This document shows positions 7,938 to 16,669 of a DNA stretch of 64,000 nt, piece by piece. The position numbers and the translations under genes are program-made. How positions within the stretch are numbered: the first letter of the stretch is position 1; every line of letters begins with the position of its first letter. A model generated the notes under the pieces. That model was not told where the DNA came from, did no database searches, and saw only the letters and a program-made list of their open reading frames with translations. Origin of the DNA: Mesorhizobium sp. AR02 (lineage in GTDB: Bacteria; Pseudomonadota; Alphaproteobacteria; Rhizobiales; Rhizobiaceae); contig NZ_CP080531.1 in the NCBI RefSeq assembly GCF_024746835.1, positions 310,001 to 374,000 on the forward strand, given 5' to 3'.

Positions 7938-9118
7938 AGGCGCTCCTTGAGACGGCTGGAGAAGAGGTAGGGATGGACGATGTGCATGCCGCTGCCCCGA
8001 AACTTTCCGGCCACCGCCAACCAGCTTCGCGGATTTACGGCGGCCACTATGATAGTCTGGGGATGCGCGGAAGCATACTCGCTGGCTCTCAGCCACGGCC
8101 GGTCGTCGAGAGTGGCCGCGAGTGGCTTGTCCGTCAGGAGTGCTTGGGCTCCTTTGACGAGCCGGGGGGCATAGGTCCGCAGCAGATTTCGGAATTCCCC
8201 GGCTCCAAACATCGCGTAGGGCCTGTCGTCCAGCCACTCTGATGCGCCATCATCAATTTCCGACCAGCCCTTCAGGAAATCCGAGCGCGCCTGTGCCAGC
8301 AACAGGTATTGGAGATCCAAGGGAGCTTCCCGCGCGGTCGCGTTGGAATTTAGCAGGGTCAGTCGAAAACCCTTTTGCCGTCCACGCAGCGCAACGCTCC
8401 CAGTGACGTGCAATCCCGCTGCCGCCGCGACCATCCGCAGTGACTGTTGGGAGAAACTCGAGACATGATCGAGGAACAACAGCTCCGTGTCGGCAACATC
8501 GCCGTCCGGGCAGATCACCAACACGTGGCCTCCATCCGAGAGGGCACGCCTGGACACGGAAAGGAACGCCTCCGGACTGAGGGCGTGCTCAAGGACATTT
8601 ACCGAGAGGCAGAGGTCGTACCCTCCGGCAATCTCACCGAGGGCTTCTTCGGCATAGCCTTGCCGGATCGTCGCCCGTGCTGGATCCCGCTGCCGAGCCG
8701 ACGCGACCAGTTGAGATGCCGCTTCGAAACCCAGCGCTTTCCTCAATTGCCATCGCCGCGCAAGCTCTTCGAGCAAGGCACCGGTCCCCGCCCCGAATTC
8801 GACGACGCTTCGGGGGCGAAGAGTGCATCCGAGAAGCGTGACCGCGGATTCGTCTATGCGAGCGGCAAAACCTTCGGCCCGGGCGGCATCGGCAGCCGGA
8901 TCGACCAAGCCGAGATCGTATCCGTCGCTGTACATGGCGTCCCGATCTTCAGGCTTCAGTGGGGTGATATGAAAGCCATGTCCGCACCTCAGGCACGAGG
9001 CCTTCTCAAGGGGGCAGCTGAGAATTGCGCCATCGCTCCTAATTGAAAGGGATGGATGGGGTAGCGCCAGCCTCATTGGTGCGCCGGCCCCGCAAGCAGG
9101 ACAAACGGATACACTCAA
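7934..9118 (-). CDS. Zinc-binding SAM methyltransferase, C-methyltransferase-like
   Basis: About 394 residues. The N-terminus carries two CxxC pairs (CPACGAG and CLRCGHG), as in the putative zinc-binding region of sugar C-methyltransferases. The methyltransferase core follows (VVEFGAGTGALLEELA, LCLSVNVLEHAL). The C-terminal third contains YAMFGAGEFRNLL, a Rossmann-like segment resembling the C-terminal domain of that group. I chose TTG 9118, preceded by GGAGGGGC, because it sits just before the zinc motif; longer versions would run towards the IS66 element. It overlaps the PhyH gene by 4 nt. An IS66 copy 134 bp upstream may have replaced its promoter. Confidence 0.72.
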   Translation of the reverse strand: MSVSVCPACGAGAPMRLALPHPSLSIRSDGAILSCPLEKASCLRCGHGFHITPLKPEDRDAMYSDGYDLGLVDPAADAARAEGFAARIDESAVTLLGCTLRPRSVVEFGAGTGALLEELARRWQLRKALGFEAASQLVASARQRDPARATIRQGYAEEALGEIAGGYDLCLSVNVLEHALSPEAFLSVSRRALSDGGHVLVICPDGDVADTELLFLDHVSSFSQQSLRMVAAAAGLHVTGSVALRGRQKGFRLTLLNSNATAREAPLDLQYLLLAQARSDFLKGWSEIDDGASEWLDDRPYAMFGAGEFRNLLRTYAPRLVKGAQALLTDKPLAATLDDRPWLRASEYASAHPQTIIVAAVNPRSWLAVAGKFRGSGMHIVHPYLFSSRLKERL

Positions 9119-9252
9119 ACTGTTGCCCCTCCGCCGCTTCCATATTCGGCCAATGGCCGTCCCGCGTAAATCCCCCAAGGCGCCATCGAGGTCTCGCCCT
9201 CCTCGCACCGGCGAAGCTTCGTTGCTTTTCTGACGATCCGATGCAATCGTAG

Positions 9253-9274
9253 GTAAGCGCTCATTTCCCCGCAC
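9253..9274 (+). repeat. IS66 left terminal inverted repeat
   Basis: A 22-bp end starting GTAAGCGCTCATTTCC. It pairs with the other end at 11817-11838 with two mismatches (TC against GA at positions 9-10). Confidence 0.92.
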
Positions 9275-9322
9275 ATTGACGGCCCTTGCAACAACTGATC
9301 GCTTTCAGACGGACGCGTCGGG

Positions 9323-10894
9323 TCAGGCTGCGGCGGCTTTGAGGAAGTTGAAGGGCAGGAGATCGTCGATAGCCACGTTCTCGGGGCGCTGAGGCAGTTC
9401 AGTGAGGACGTGGCGCAACCACGCTAACGGCTCGACGCCACAGGCGCGGCAGGTTAACATCAGGCTGTAGACGATGGCGCTGGCCTTGGCTCCGTCGACA
9501 GTATCGCTGAACAACCAACTCTTCCTGCCAGTTGCAAAAATCCTGATGTCGCGCTCCAGAAGATTGTTGTCGATCGGCATGCTGCCGTCCTCGGTGTAAC
9601 GCGTCAGATATCCCCATTGGTTCAGGGTGTAGGAGACGGCGTCGCCGAGCTTGCTGTCCGGCAAGACTTTTGGGGCGATGTCGTCGAGCCATGCCTTGAG
9701 AGCATGGAGGATGGGGACACTATGTTGCTGGCGGAAGCGGCGAATGCAGTGATCTCGCGTTTCGCCGTCATCGGGGATTTCGTTCCGCGCCTGCCTTTCA
9801 ACTCGGTAGAGCTGTTCGAAGAACCGGAGTGCCTGTTCCGGCGGCCCGCCGCCTTTCTTCCTCGCCTTTAGGGCATCGACGAAGCGCCGCCTGGAATGGG
9901 CCATGCATCCAAGATGCGTTGCCCCTTCCAGCGTGCGCCAGGCGGAATAGCCGTCGCTCATCACGATGCCGCGGTAATCGCCGAGGAAGGCCTGCGGGTG
10001 TATCTGGCCGCGGCCCGGCTGATATTCGAGCAGCACGATCGGCTCGTCACTGTCCTGGCCGCTCCGGTATGCCCACATGTACGAGGTGCTGGCGGCCTCT
10101 CTGTCCATTTCCTTCAGCACCTGGACCGTGGTCTCGTCACCATGGATGAGGGGCTGCGATCTGAGCCGCAGCTTCAGCGCGTCATAGATGCGGGAGAGAT
10201 GCTTTTCGCTCGAGCCGATCACCCAGTGGCCCAGAGCGCCTCGGCTGACAGGAACGCCGGCGCGCTCGAATGCCTGCGCCAGGCGGTAGAGCGGTGTGCC
10301 GTCGACATACTTATGAACGAGCGCGAAGGCCAGCGTCGAGGCCGTAGCGATGCTGCCCGGCAAAGGTTGCGTGGGCATCGGCGCGGTCACGACCGGCGTG
10401 CTGATCCCGGTGCGGTCGCAATGACGGCAAGCATATTTGAACCGCACATTCTGCAGGACCTTCGCCTTCACCTCGATATGAAGTTGCTCGGTAACGGTCT
10501 CGCCCATGCGATGCATCTGGTGACGGCAGCAAGGACAAGCCTTCTGGGCGTCGGGAAGGTCATACTCGACACGCTCGCGCGGCAGGTTTTCCGGCAAGGC
10601 CTTGCGGCCGCGCTTCTTTCCCGTCGCCCCTTCGCTCGCCGGCAAGCCCGTGTCCGGCAGGACAACGACATCGCCATCTTCGTTGTCGGCGGCGTCCTCA
10701 TCCGCGGCCTGTTCGGCTTCATTGAAGAGGCGGTCAATGTGTTTTTCACTGCGCGGCGCAAAACGATGCAGTCGTGCAAGCGCCAGCTCTTCCTCGAGTT
10801 TGACGACGCGTTCGGTGAGTTGACGGTTCTCCGCCCGAAGCGCAGCAATACGCGCCATCAACTCTTCAACAGTCGGTTCGCCGGGTCGATTCAT
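9323..10894 (-). CDS. tnpC: IS66 family transposase TnpC
   Basis: The 523-residue transposase of the IS66 element. The N-terminus has a coiled coil and a leucine-rich start (ELMARIAALRAENRQL). A zinc-finger-like region follows (CPCCRHQMH, CRHCDRTG). The DDE residues are visible in LIHGDETT, IVMSDGYSAW and NNLLERDIRIF. The C-terminus has the IS66 tail (TCRACGVEPLAWLRHVL). It is full length for the family with no internal stop. It catalyses cut-and-paste or replicative movement together with TnpA and TnpB. Confidence 0.95.
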   Translation of the reverse strand: MNRPGEPTVEELMARIAALRAENRQLTERVVKLEEELALARLHRFAPRSEKHIDRLFNEAEQAADEDAADNEDGDVVVLPDTGLPASEGATGKKRGRKALPENLPRERVEYDLPDAQKACPCCRHQMHRMGETVTEQLHIEVKAKVLQNVRFKYACRHCDRTGISTPVVTAPMPTQPLPGSIATASTLAFALVHKYVDGTPLYRLAQAFERAGVPVSRGALGHWVIGSSEKHLSRIYDALKLRLRSQPLIHGDETTVQVLKEMDREAASTSYMWAYRSGQDSDEPIVLLEYQPGRGQIHPQAFLGDYRGIVMSDGYSAWRTLEGATHLGCMAHSRRRFVDALKARKKGGGPPEQALRFFEQLYRVERQARNEIPDDGETRDHCIRRFRQQHSVPILHALKAWLDDIAPKVLPDSKLGDAVSYTLNQWGYLTRYTEDGSMPIDNNLLERDIRIFATGRKSWLFSDTVDGAKASAIVYSLMLTCRACGVEPLAWLRHVLTELPQRPENVAIDDLLPFNFLKAAAA

Positions 10895-10948
10895 CAGATT
10901 CTTGAATCGAAAGCATGCCGGCGCGTCAATCGCTCAATTCGAGAGCCC

Positions 10949-11302
10949 TCAACCGGCAACCTGATATTGCCGCACCGGATGGCGGACCATCGCATCGATA
11001 TCGATGCCGTCGAGGATCCAGTGCAATTGCTCGGTCGTAAGCGTGACCACCGCTGCCTCCCGGCGCGGCCACCGGAACTTGTCCTCGGTCAGCCGCTTCA
11101 GGACCAGCACGAAGCCGGACCGGTCAAAGAACAAGAGCTTCATCCGGTCGCGACGGCGATTGCAGAAGGCAAAAACCGCTGGAGCAAACGGATCGAGCGC
11201 CATCGTCTCTTGGACCAGAACCGCAAGGCTGTTGATGCCGGCCCGGAAGTCGATCGGCTCGCGGTGCAGGTAGACTTTCAGGTCAGCGCCCAGTCTGAAC
11301 AT
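10949..11302 (-). CDS. tnpB: IS66 family accessory protein TnpB
   Basis: A 117-residue IS66 Orf2. Typical motifs are VYLHREPIDFRAGINSLAVL, FAFCNRRRDRMKLLFFDRSG and FRWPRR. It starts at ATG 11302, overlapping the end of tnpA by 20 nt, as usual in these elements. TnpB is required for efficient IS66 transposition in studied members, but its biochemical role is not settled. Confidence 0.93.
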   Translation of the reverse strand: MFRLGADLKVYLHREPIDFRAGINSLAVLVQETMALDPFAPAVFAFCNRRRDRMKLLFFDRSGFVLVLKRLTEDKFRWPRREAAVVTLTTEQLHWILDGIDIDAMVRHPVRQYQVAG

Positions 11303-11756
11303 GACCCAGTGCTCCGATGGTCGCCGTCAATGCATCCACATCACCGCATTCCAGCGTCAACTTCACGCCGTTCGGCAGTGACGCGCTCACCTTGGCTGGA
11401 GAGGAAAAAAGCGCAGCCCTTTTGGCTTCCGACCCATGCACTTCATCACAGGTCGCCGGCAAATCCACCGCAGCCATGCTGCTCTGTCGCAGCAAGACCC
11501 GATCGGAAGTGCTTTCAATCTGAACCGGGATGAACGCCGGTGATGAGGACGGCGGGAGGGACTGGGTCTCAGTGCGCTTCTTTATCCACTTCCGAAGAAG
11601 GTTCGCATTGACCCCATGTTCGAGCGCAAGCCTCGATACCGACACGCCAGGCTCAAGGCAGGCCGAGACAAGACGGTCCTTCGATGCAGGGTCGTATCGG
11701 CGTCGCCCGTTCCGACCAACAAGCCTTACCTGCAATTTCTGATCATCTTCTTCCAT
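11283..11756 (-). CDS. tnpA: IS66 family accessory protein TnpA
   Basis: An IS66 Orf1 with a helix-turn-helix (YDPASKDRLVSACLEPGVSV, then LALEHGVNANLLRKWIKKR). I chose ATG 11756 (MEEDDQKLQVRL), giving 157 residues. The frame is open to 11813, with another ATG at 11792. An 11-bp-stem hairpin lies immediately before 11756. If 11756 is the start, the AGGTGG that could serve as ribosome site is inside the hairpin arm. If translation begins at 11792 or beyond, the hairpin is coding. Confidence 0.85.
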   Translation of the reverse strand: MEEDDQKLQVRLVGRNGRRRYDPASKDRLVSACLEPGVSVSRLALEHGVNANLLRKWIKKRTETQSLPPSSSPAFIPVQIESTSDRVLLRQSSMAAVDLPATCDEVHGSEAKRAALFSSPAKVSASLPNGVKLTLECGDVDALTATIGALGHVQTGR

Positions 11757-11760
11757 CACA

Positions 11761-11788
11761 AGGTGTCCACCTATTTGGGTGGACACCT
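11761..11788 (-). promoter_or_regulatory. Perfect hairpin before IS66 tnpA
   Basis: Arms AGGTGTCCACC and GGTGGACACCT (11 bp, perfect) enclose a 6-base loop. On the tnpA strand, the arm nearest the ATG at 11756 contains AGGTGG, which could be a sequestered ribosome-binding site. Confidence 0.55.
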
Positions 11789-11816
11789 CATGCATCAGAG
11801 CACTCAACAGCAAAAG

Positions 11817-11838
11817 GTGCGGGGAAATTCGCGCTTAC
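11817..11838 (-). repeat. IS66 right terminal inverted repeat
   Basis: A 22-bp end; on the minus strand it reads GTAAGCGCGAATTTCC onwards. It is followed by the second copy of the target duplication AATCGTAG (11839-11846). Confidence 0.92.
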
Positions 11839-11929
11839 AATCGTAGCGCTCTGCGCTGCCTCTGCTTCGTGCATCGGAGTCAGCCGGCGGACTTCGACCT
11901 TTGGCGGTCGAAATCATTGTTGGATCACA

Positions 11930-12349
11930 ATGACATCCTGTTCAGTCGCCTTATGGACCGCCTTTGTCGTCACGCTCGTTGCGGTTCTAGTCCTCGCACT
12001 GCTGCCAGTGCCCGAGCTTCAGGAATTCGGGATCGATATCGGTTTCGAAGATGACAAGCTCAATCACGCCAGCGCATTCGCCACCCTGGCTGTTCTTGGG
12101 GGTCTTGGCTGGCCCAGGCGCAAGGTCACACTGGTCATTTTCCTGGCCCTGGTCGGTGCCGCGATCGAGGTCCTTCAGGGCACGACGCTGATAGAGCGCG
12201 ATCTCGACGTGTTCGACTGGGTTGCCGATTGCATCGGCATAGCGGGCGGCCTCGTGGTCGTGGGCTGTGTAAACTGGATCATGCACCGCAAAGGCTGGAG
12301 ATGGCGTGTCGCTTCCGGATCGTCCAAGCAATCCGGGGAGACCGAATGA
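11930..12349 (+). CDS. VanZ-like small membrane protein
   Basis: A 139-residue protein with about four membrane segments (WTAFVVTLVAVLVLALLPV, ASAFATLAVLGGL, LVIFLALVGAAIEVLQG, VADCIGIAGGLVVV). The motif DDKLNHASAFATLAVL and the GAAIEVLQG...RDLDVFDWVADCIG pattern match the VanZ-like family, whose function is mostly unknown. I chose ATG 11930; frames upstream run into the IS66 element. Its stop abuts the stop of smc on the other strand with no gap. The IS66 insertion ends 84 bp upstream and may affect its expression. Confidence 0.75.
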   Translation: MTSCSVALWTAFVVTLVAVLVLALLPVPELQEFGIDIGFEDDKLNHASAFATLAVLGGLGWPRRKVTLVIFLALVGAAIEVLQGTTLIERDLDVFDWVADCIGIAGGLVVVGCVNWIMHRKGWRWRVASGSSKQSGETE

Positions 12350-15300
12350 TCAGCTCGCCTCGCGCATCGCTTCGGCGGCCTGCAGATCGACCGACACCAG
12401 CTGGCTGACGCCCTGCTCGGCCATGGTCACGCCGAACAGCCGGTCCATGCGCGCCATGGTGATGGGATTGTGGGTGATGATGACGAAACGCGTCTCGGTG
12501 GTCTTGGCCATCTCGTCCATGAGATTGCAGAAGCGCTCAACATTGTGATCGTCGAGCGGCGCGTCGACTTCGTCGAGCACGCAGATCGGCGCCGGATTGG
12601 TCAGGAAGACGGCGAAGATCAGCGACATCGCCGTCAGCGCCTGCTCGCCACCCGACAGCAACGTCATGGTCTGCGGCTTCTTACCCGGCGGGCGGGCCAG
12701 GATTTCGAGCCCAGCCTCGAGCGGGTCCTCGGATTCGATCAGCTGCAATTCCGCCGTGCCGCCGCCGAACAGATGCGAAAACAGGCGCTGGAAATGGCTG
12801 TTGACGAGATCGAAGGCGGCCAGCAGCCGCTCGCGGCCTTCGCGGTTGAGGCTCTGGATCGCTTGCCGGAGCTTGCGGATCGCCTCGATAATGTCCTCGC
12901 GCTCGGTAACGATCGCCTCCAGCCGGTCGGAGAGCTCTTTTTGCTCTTCCTCGGCGCGCAGATTGACGGCGCCGAGCCGTTCGCGCTCGATCTTCAGCCG
13001 ATCGAGCTGGCGTTCGGTCTCGGGCATGTCGGGCATCGGATCGTCGGCTTCCAGGCCGGTATGGCGGATGACCAGGTGCGGCGGCGTGTTCAGCGTTTCC
13101 TGGATGCGCGCCTCGACCTCCAGCCGCCGTTCGTCGGCCGCGGTCAGCCTCTCCTCGGCACGGACACGGGTTTCGCGCGCCTCGGCCAGCGATTGGATGG
13201 CGCCGGTGGCTGCCTTGTCCAGTTCGGCCTGCCTGCTCTCCGCTTCCTGCAGACGATCGGCCGCCGCCTTGCGCAAGGTCTCGGCCTCGGTCAGCTGCGA
13301 CAGCAATGCCCGGCGCTTGGCGTCGATCTCATCAGGCGCATCGGCGAGACGCTCGCGCTCGGCCTCGGCCTCGGCCTTGCGTTCACCGAGCGATGCAATC
13401 TGGGTCGAGGCGTTTTCGGCACGCACCAGCCAGTTGCTGCGCTCGGCGCCGATGGCATCGAGCCGGCGCACGCGTGCTTCGGCTTCCCGCCGCAACCCCT
13501 CATGCACGGCGCGCGCATCGGCAAGCGTGGCGCGATCGCGGGAGACATTGGCCGAGGACTGTTCGAGCTGCAATTGCAGGTCGCCGAGATCGGGTGCGTC
13601 CTGTAGCAGCATTTCGGCCTCGACGAATGCCGCCGCGGTTTCCTCATGGCTGTCGACGATGCGGGCGCGGGCCTCATCGAGTGCCGCGCGCCGGCTCGAC
13701 AGTTCGCCGCCGGCTTTTTCGGCCTCGGCCAGCGCATTGCGGGCAGCATCCAGCCGATGCTGGGCGTCTCGTCCAGCCTGGCGCGTGTTGCGTTCGACCT
13801 CGCTCGCCTGGCGAAGCGCCTGCTCGGCTTGCGCCAGCGCCTCCTCGGCCTGGCGCAGGACGAGCGTCGCCTGCACCGCTTCGGCATCGAGTTCGGCAAG
13901 CCGGTTCTTCTGCGCCAGCCTTTGTGCCGCGGCAGTCGGCGCATCGGCGCTGGCGGTGAGGCCGTCCCAGCGCCAGAGCGCGCCTTCACGGCTGACCAGG
14001 CGCTGGCCCGGCGCAAGCAGCGCCTGCAGCCGGCGGCCATCCCCAGCCTCGATGATGCCTATCTGCGCCAGGCGGCGGGCAAGTTGGGCCGGCGCACGAA
14101 CCACGCTGGCGAGGTTCTTGATGCCTTCCGGCAGAGCCGCGTCGCCAGGCTGGATCTGGCTTTCGCCCCAATGCGCGGGCGCGCTGCGGTCCAGCGGCAC
14201 GTCGAGGTCTTCGCCAAGGGCCGCACCAAGCGCCGTCTCGAAGCCGCGCTCGACGCTGATCTGCTCCAGCACCGAAGGGAAGAGATCGCCGCTGGCGGCG
14301 TTGAGGATCTTGGCAAGCGTGCGTGCTTCGGTCTCGATCCGCGCCAGTTCGGCCCTCGCATCCTGAAGCGGCGGACGGGCAGTGCTTTCGGCGGCACGGG
14401 CATCGATGACCGACTGCTCGGCCTGCGCCACGGCGGCCTCGGATTCCTCGAGAATCTCCATCGCCTGCTCGACCAGAACGCGCTTCTCGGCCGGATCCGG
14501 GAGGCCGGCCACCTTCGAGAGGATGTCCGACAGTTCGCGGTCGACCTCGGCGAGCTGGCGGGCGAAGCGGTCGCGGCGCTCGGCGGTTTCGCGCAGCGTG
14601 CGTTCGATCTGATGGCGCGAGGCGGCGGCCTCGGCCCGTTCGGCGGTCAGCGCGGCGAGTCTGGCTTCGCTTTGCGCAAGCGTCGATGCCGCCTGTTCGA
14701 ATGCAGCGCGGGTGGTCGCCTCGCGCTCCGCGGCGCCGGCGTTCTCGGAATTCAGCGCGGCCTCTTCGGTGCGCAGCCGTTCGAGAACATCGGCATTGTC
14801 GCGCACCATCCGCTCCTCGCGGGCGATGTCGCCGTCGAGCTGCTGCAAGCGGCGCTCGATTTCCGTCTGGCGGGCACGGATGCGGCCGGCCTCCTCCTCG
14901 ATCTGCGACTTGGCGATCGACAGGCGCTGGAAGGCGGCGGCAGCCGCGGCTTCCGCGTCGCGCAGGTCAGGCAAGCGGTGGGCGCTGATGCCCTGCTCCC
15001 TGGCGGCGGCCATCTGCGCGGCGGCGCGGTCGCCAACCAGCGCGGTGGCAACCGCCAGCGCCGAGCGCGCCTCGCCTTCCTGCGTCTTGGCCAGCGTCCA
15101 GCGCAGATGCAGCAGCGTTGCTTCGGCCTTGCGGATATCGGCAGACAGGTTCTTGAAGCGGGAAGCCTGGCGCGCCTGGCGCTTGAGGCTTTCGATCTGG
15201 CTTTCCAGCTCGCCGACCACGTCGTCCAGGCGTTCGAGGTTCTGTTCGGCCGCCTTCAGCCGCAGTTCCGCCTCGTGGCGGCGGGTGTGCAGGCCGGAAA

Positions 15301-15808
15301 TGCCGGCAGCCTCTTCGAGCAGGGCACGGCGCGCCTGCGGCTTGGCCTGGATCAGTTCGCCGATGCGGCCCTGCCCGACCATCGAGGGCGAGCGCGCGCC
15401 GGTCGACTGGTCGGCGAACAGAAGCTGCACATCCTTGGCACGCGCTTCCTTGCCATTGATGCGGTAGAGCGAGCCGGCCTCGCGCTCGATGCGGCGCGAA
15501 ACCTGCAACTCATCGGCGTCGTTGAAGGCTGATGGAGCCGAGCGGTCGCTGTTGTCGAGGAAAAGCGTGACTTCGGCGGTGTTGCGGGCGGGCCGCGTGC
15601 CCGAGCCGGAAAAGATGACGTCGTCCATGCCGGACGCGCGCATGTTCTTGTAGGAGCTTTCGCCCATCACCCAGCGCAGCGCCTCGACAAGGTTCGACTT
15701 GCCGCAGCCGTTCGGCCCGACAATACCGGTCAGGCCGCGTTCGATGACGAACTCGCCGGGCTCGACGAAGGACTTGAAACCGAGGAGGCGAAGGCGCGAA
15801 AATTTCAT
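12350..15808 (-). CDS. smc: Chromosome segregation protein SMC
   Basis: An 1152-residue SMC ATPase that organises and helps segregate the chromosome. The head has Walker A GPNGCGKSN (residues 31-39), and near the C-terminus the ABC signature LLSGGEQALTAMSL and Walker B CVLDEVDAPLDD. Between them lie two long Ala/Glu/Arg-rich coiled coils around a central hinge. I chose ATG 15808 (MKFSRLRLLGFKSF), the standard SMC start; 22 extra upstream codons are open but lack family features. It is followed on its 5' side by a DsbA-like lipoprotein and DciA, a conserved rhizobial order. Confidence 0.96.
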   Translation of the reverse strand: MKFSRLRLLGFKSFVEPGEFVIERGLTGIVGPNGCGKSNLVEALRWVMGESSYKNMRASGMDDVIFSGSGTRPARNTAEVTLFLDNSDRSAPSAFNDADELQVSRRIEREAGSLYRINGKEARAKDVQLLFADQSTGARSPSMVGQGRIGELIQAKPQARRALLEEAAGISGLHTRRHEAELRLKAAEQNLERLDDVVGELESQIESLKRQARQASRFKNLSADIRKAEATLLHLRWTLAKTQEGEARSALAVATALVGDRAAAQMAAAREQGISAHRLPDLRDAEAAAAAAFQRLSIAKSQIEEEAGRIRARQTEIERRLQQLDGDIAREERMVRDNADVLERLRTEEAALNSENAGAAEREATTRAAFEQAASTLAQSEARLAALTAERAEAAASRHQIERTLRETAERRDRFARQLAEVDRELSDILSKVAGLPDPAEKRVLVEQAMEILEESEAAVAQAEQSVIDARAAESTARPPLQDARAELARIETEARTLAKILNAASGDLFPSVLEQISVERGFETALGAALGEDLDVPLDRSAPAHWGESQIQPGDAALPEGIKNLASVVRAPAQLARRLAQIGIIEAGDGRRLQALLAPGQRLVSREGALWRWDGLTASADAPTAAAQRLAQKNRLAELDAEAVQATLVLRQAEEALAQAEQALRQASEVERNTRQAGRDAQHRLDAARNALAEAEKAGGELSSRRAALDEARARIVDSHEETAAAFVEAEMLLQDAPDLGDLQLQLEQSSANVSRDRATLADARAVHEGLRREAEARVRRLDAIGAERSNWLVRAENASTQIASLGERKAEAEAERERLADAPDEIDAKRRALLSQLTEAETLRKAAADRLQEAESRQAELDKAATGAIQSLAEARETRVRAEERLTAADERRLEVEARIQETLNTPPHLVIRHTGLEADDPMPDMPETERQLDRLKIERERLGAVNLRAEEEQKELSDRLEAIVTEREDIIEAIRKLRQAIQSLNREGRERLLAAFDLVNSHFQRLFSHLFGGGTAELQLIESEDPLEAGLEILARPPGKKPQTMTLLSGGEQALTAMSLIFAVFLTNPAPICVLDEVDAPLDDHNVERFCNLMDEMAKTTETRFVIITHNPITMARMDRLFGVTMAEQGVSQLVSVDLQAAEAMREAS

Positions 15809-15824
15809 TCGCGCCGCCCCACAA

Positions 15825-15870
15825 GCGGGTTCCGCAAAAGTGTCCCGCGGTTTTGCGAATAGAGCCCGCG
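15825..15870. repeat. Small palindromic element upstream of smc
   Basis: Nested inverted repeats: outer GCGGG/CCCGC around inner CGCAAAA/TTTTGCG. The segment CAAAAGTGTCCCGCGGTTTTG resembles short intergenic repeats common in rhizobia and is loosely similar to the AAAAGTGTG part of the 106-bp elements. It is possibly part of the smc leader. Confidence 0.4.
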
Positions 15871-15925
15871 GCAAGACAAATGGACGGGCACGCCGAAGCG
15901 CTGCCGCTTCAGCGCTGACCTGATG

Positions 15926-16669
15926 TCAGAGCAGAGGGTCGATGATGGCCGACATTTCCTCAATCGACATCGCCCCTTTGTAGGTCTTACCGTTGATGAA
16001 GAAGGTCGGTGTCGAGTCGACCTTGAATTCATTGGCGCCGCGCTTCTGGACCGATCTCACATCGTCCAGAAGTTTCTGGTCCGTCAAGCAGGCCTCGAAG
16101 GACTCCTGTGTAAAACCGGCGAGCTTCGAGATTTGCAGCAGCGCATCCTTGGTGTTCGACACCCCAACCCAGTTCGCCTGCTGCGCAAACAGCACGTCCA
16201 CCATCGGGAAATAGTTATCCTTGGCGCAGCGCGCCAGCATGAAACCGGCTTCCGCGCTTGGATCGAACGGGAATTCGCGCAGGATATAGCGCGCCTTGCC
16301 GGTGTCGATATACTTCTTCTTCAGGTCCGGGAAGGTGGTTTCGGCGAAATGCGCGCAGTGCGGGCAGGTCATCGAGGCGTATTCGACAATGGTGACCTTG
16401 GCGTCATCCTTGCCGAGTTGCTTGTCAGGCAGCGCGCCCGGCTTCAGCAATTCGGCCATGTCGACGTTGCCCTGAGACTCGGGAACCTGAACGGCAGCCG
16501 GCGTGGCCGGCTTTGCGGGAGCGGCCGGATCCGCCGGCTTCACATCCGCCGCCTTGGCCTCTTCGCCGGAGTCGCTGCAGGCGGCGAGCAGGGCCACGGC
16601 CGGAATGGCGGCCAGCGAAGACAGGACGTTTCTGCGAGACAGACTTTTGCCGAACGGAGGACGGTTCAT
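15926..16669 (-). CDS. DsbA-family thioredoxin-fold lipoprotein
   Basis: A 247-residue extracytoplasmic disulfide oxidoreductase. The N-terminus has twin arginines (SLSRRNVLSSLAA) and a lipobox-like LLAAC at residue 31. A Pro/Ala-rich linker follows, then a DsbA-like domain with the active site CPHC (residues 102-105) and the cis-Pro loop (VDSTPTFFING). It starts at ATG 16669 with AGGTG seven bases upstream; a GTG at 16678 is an alternative. It lies between smc and dciA. It probably oxidises or reduces thiols of periplasmic proteins; direction cannot be told from sequence. Confidence 0.88.
   Translation of the reverse strand: MNRPPFGKSLSRRNVLSSLAAIPAVALLAACSDSGEEAKAADVKPADPAAPAKPATPAAVQVPESQGNVDMAELLKPGALPDKQLGKDDAKVTIVEYASMTCPHCAHFAETTFPDLKKKYIDTGKARYILREFPFDPSAEAGFMLARCAKDNYFPMVDVLFAQQANWVGVSNTKDALLQISKLAGFTQESFEACLTDQKLLDDVRSVQKRGANEFKVDSTPTFFINGKTYKGAMSIEEMSAIIDPLL

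Larger units (their letters stand above)
9253..11838 (-). mobile_element. Intact IS66-family insertion sequence
   Basis: A complete 2,586-bp element. Its 22-bp terminal inverted repeats begin GTAAGCG and differ at only two positions. It is flanked by perfect 8-bp direct repeats AATCGTAG (9245-9252 and 11839-11846), the duplication size expected for IS66. It holds the standard tnpA-tnpB-tnpC order on the minus strand, all apparently intact. It marks the edge between the glycan-modification cluster and the core gene block. Confidence 0.95.

Noticed and set aside
9896..11533. Plus-strand open frame of 545 codons across the IS66 element
   Set aside because: Antisense to tnpC, tnpB and tnpA, which are complete and recognisable.
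12597..14366. Ser/Arg/Ala-rich plus-strand open frame opposite smc
   Set aside because: Low-complexity translation of the coiled-coil gene's complement; not a real gene.
13646..15532. Long plus-strand open frame (628 codons) opposite smc
   Set aside because: It mirrors the codon pattern of smc in a GC-rich gene and shows no protein family features. SMC on the minus strand is certain.
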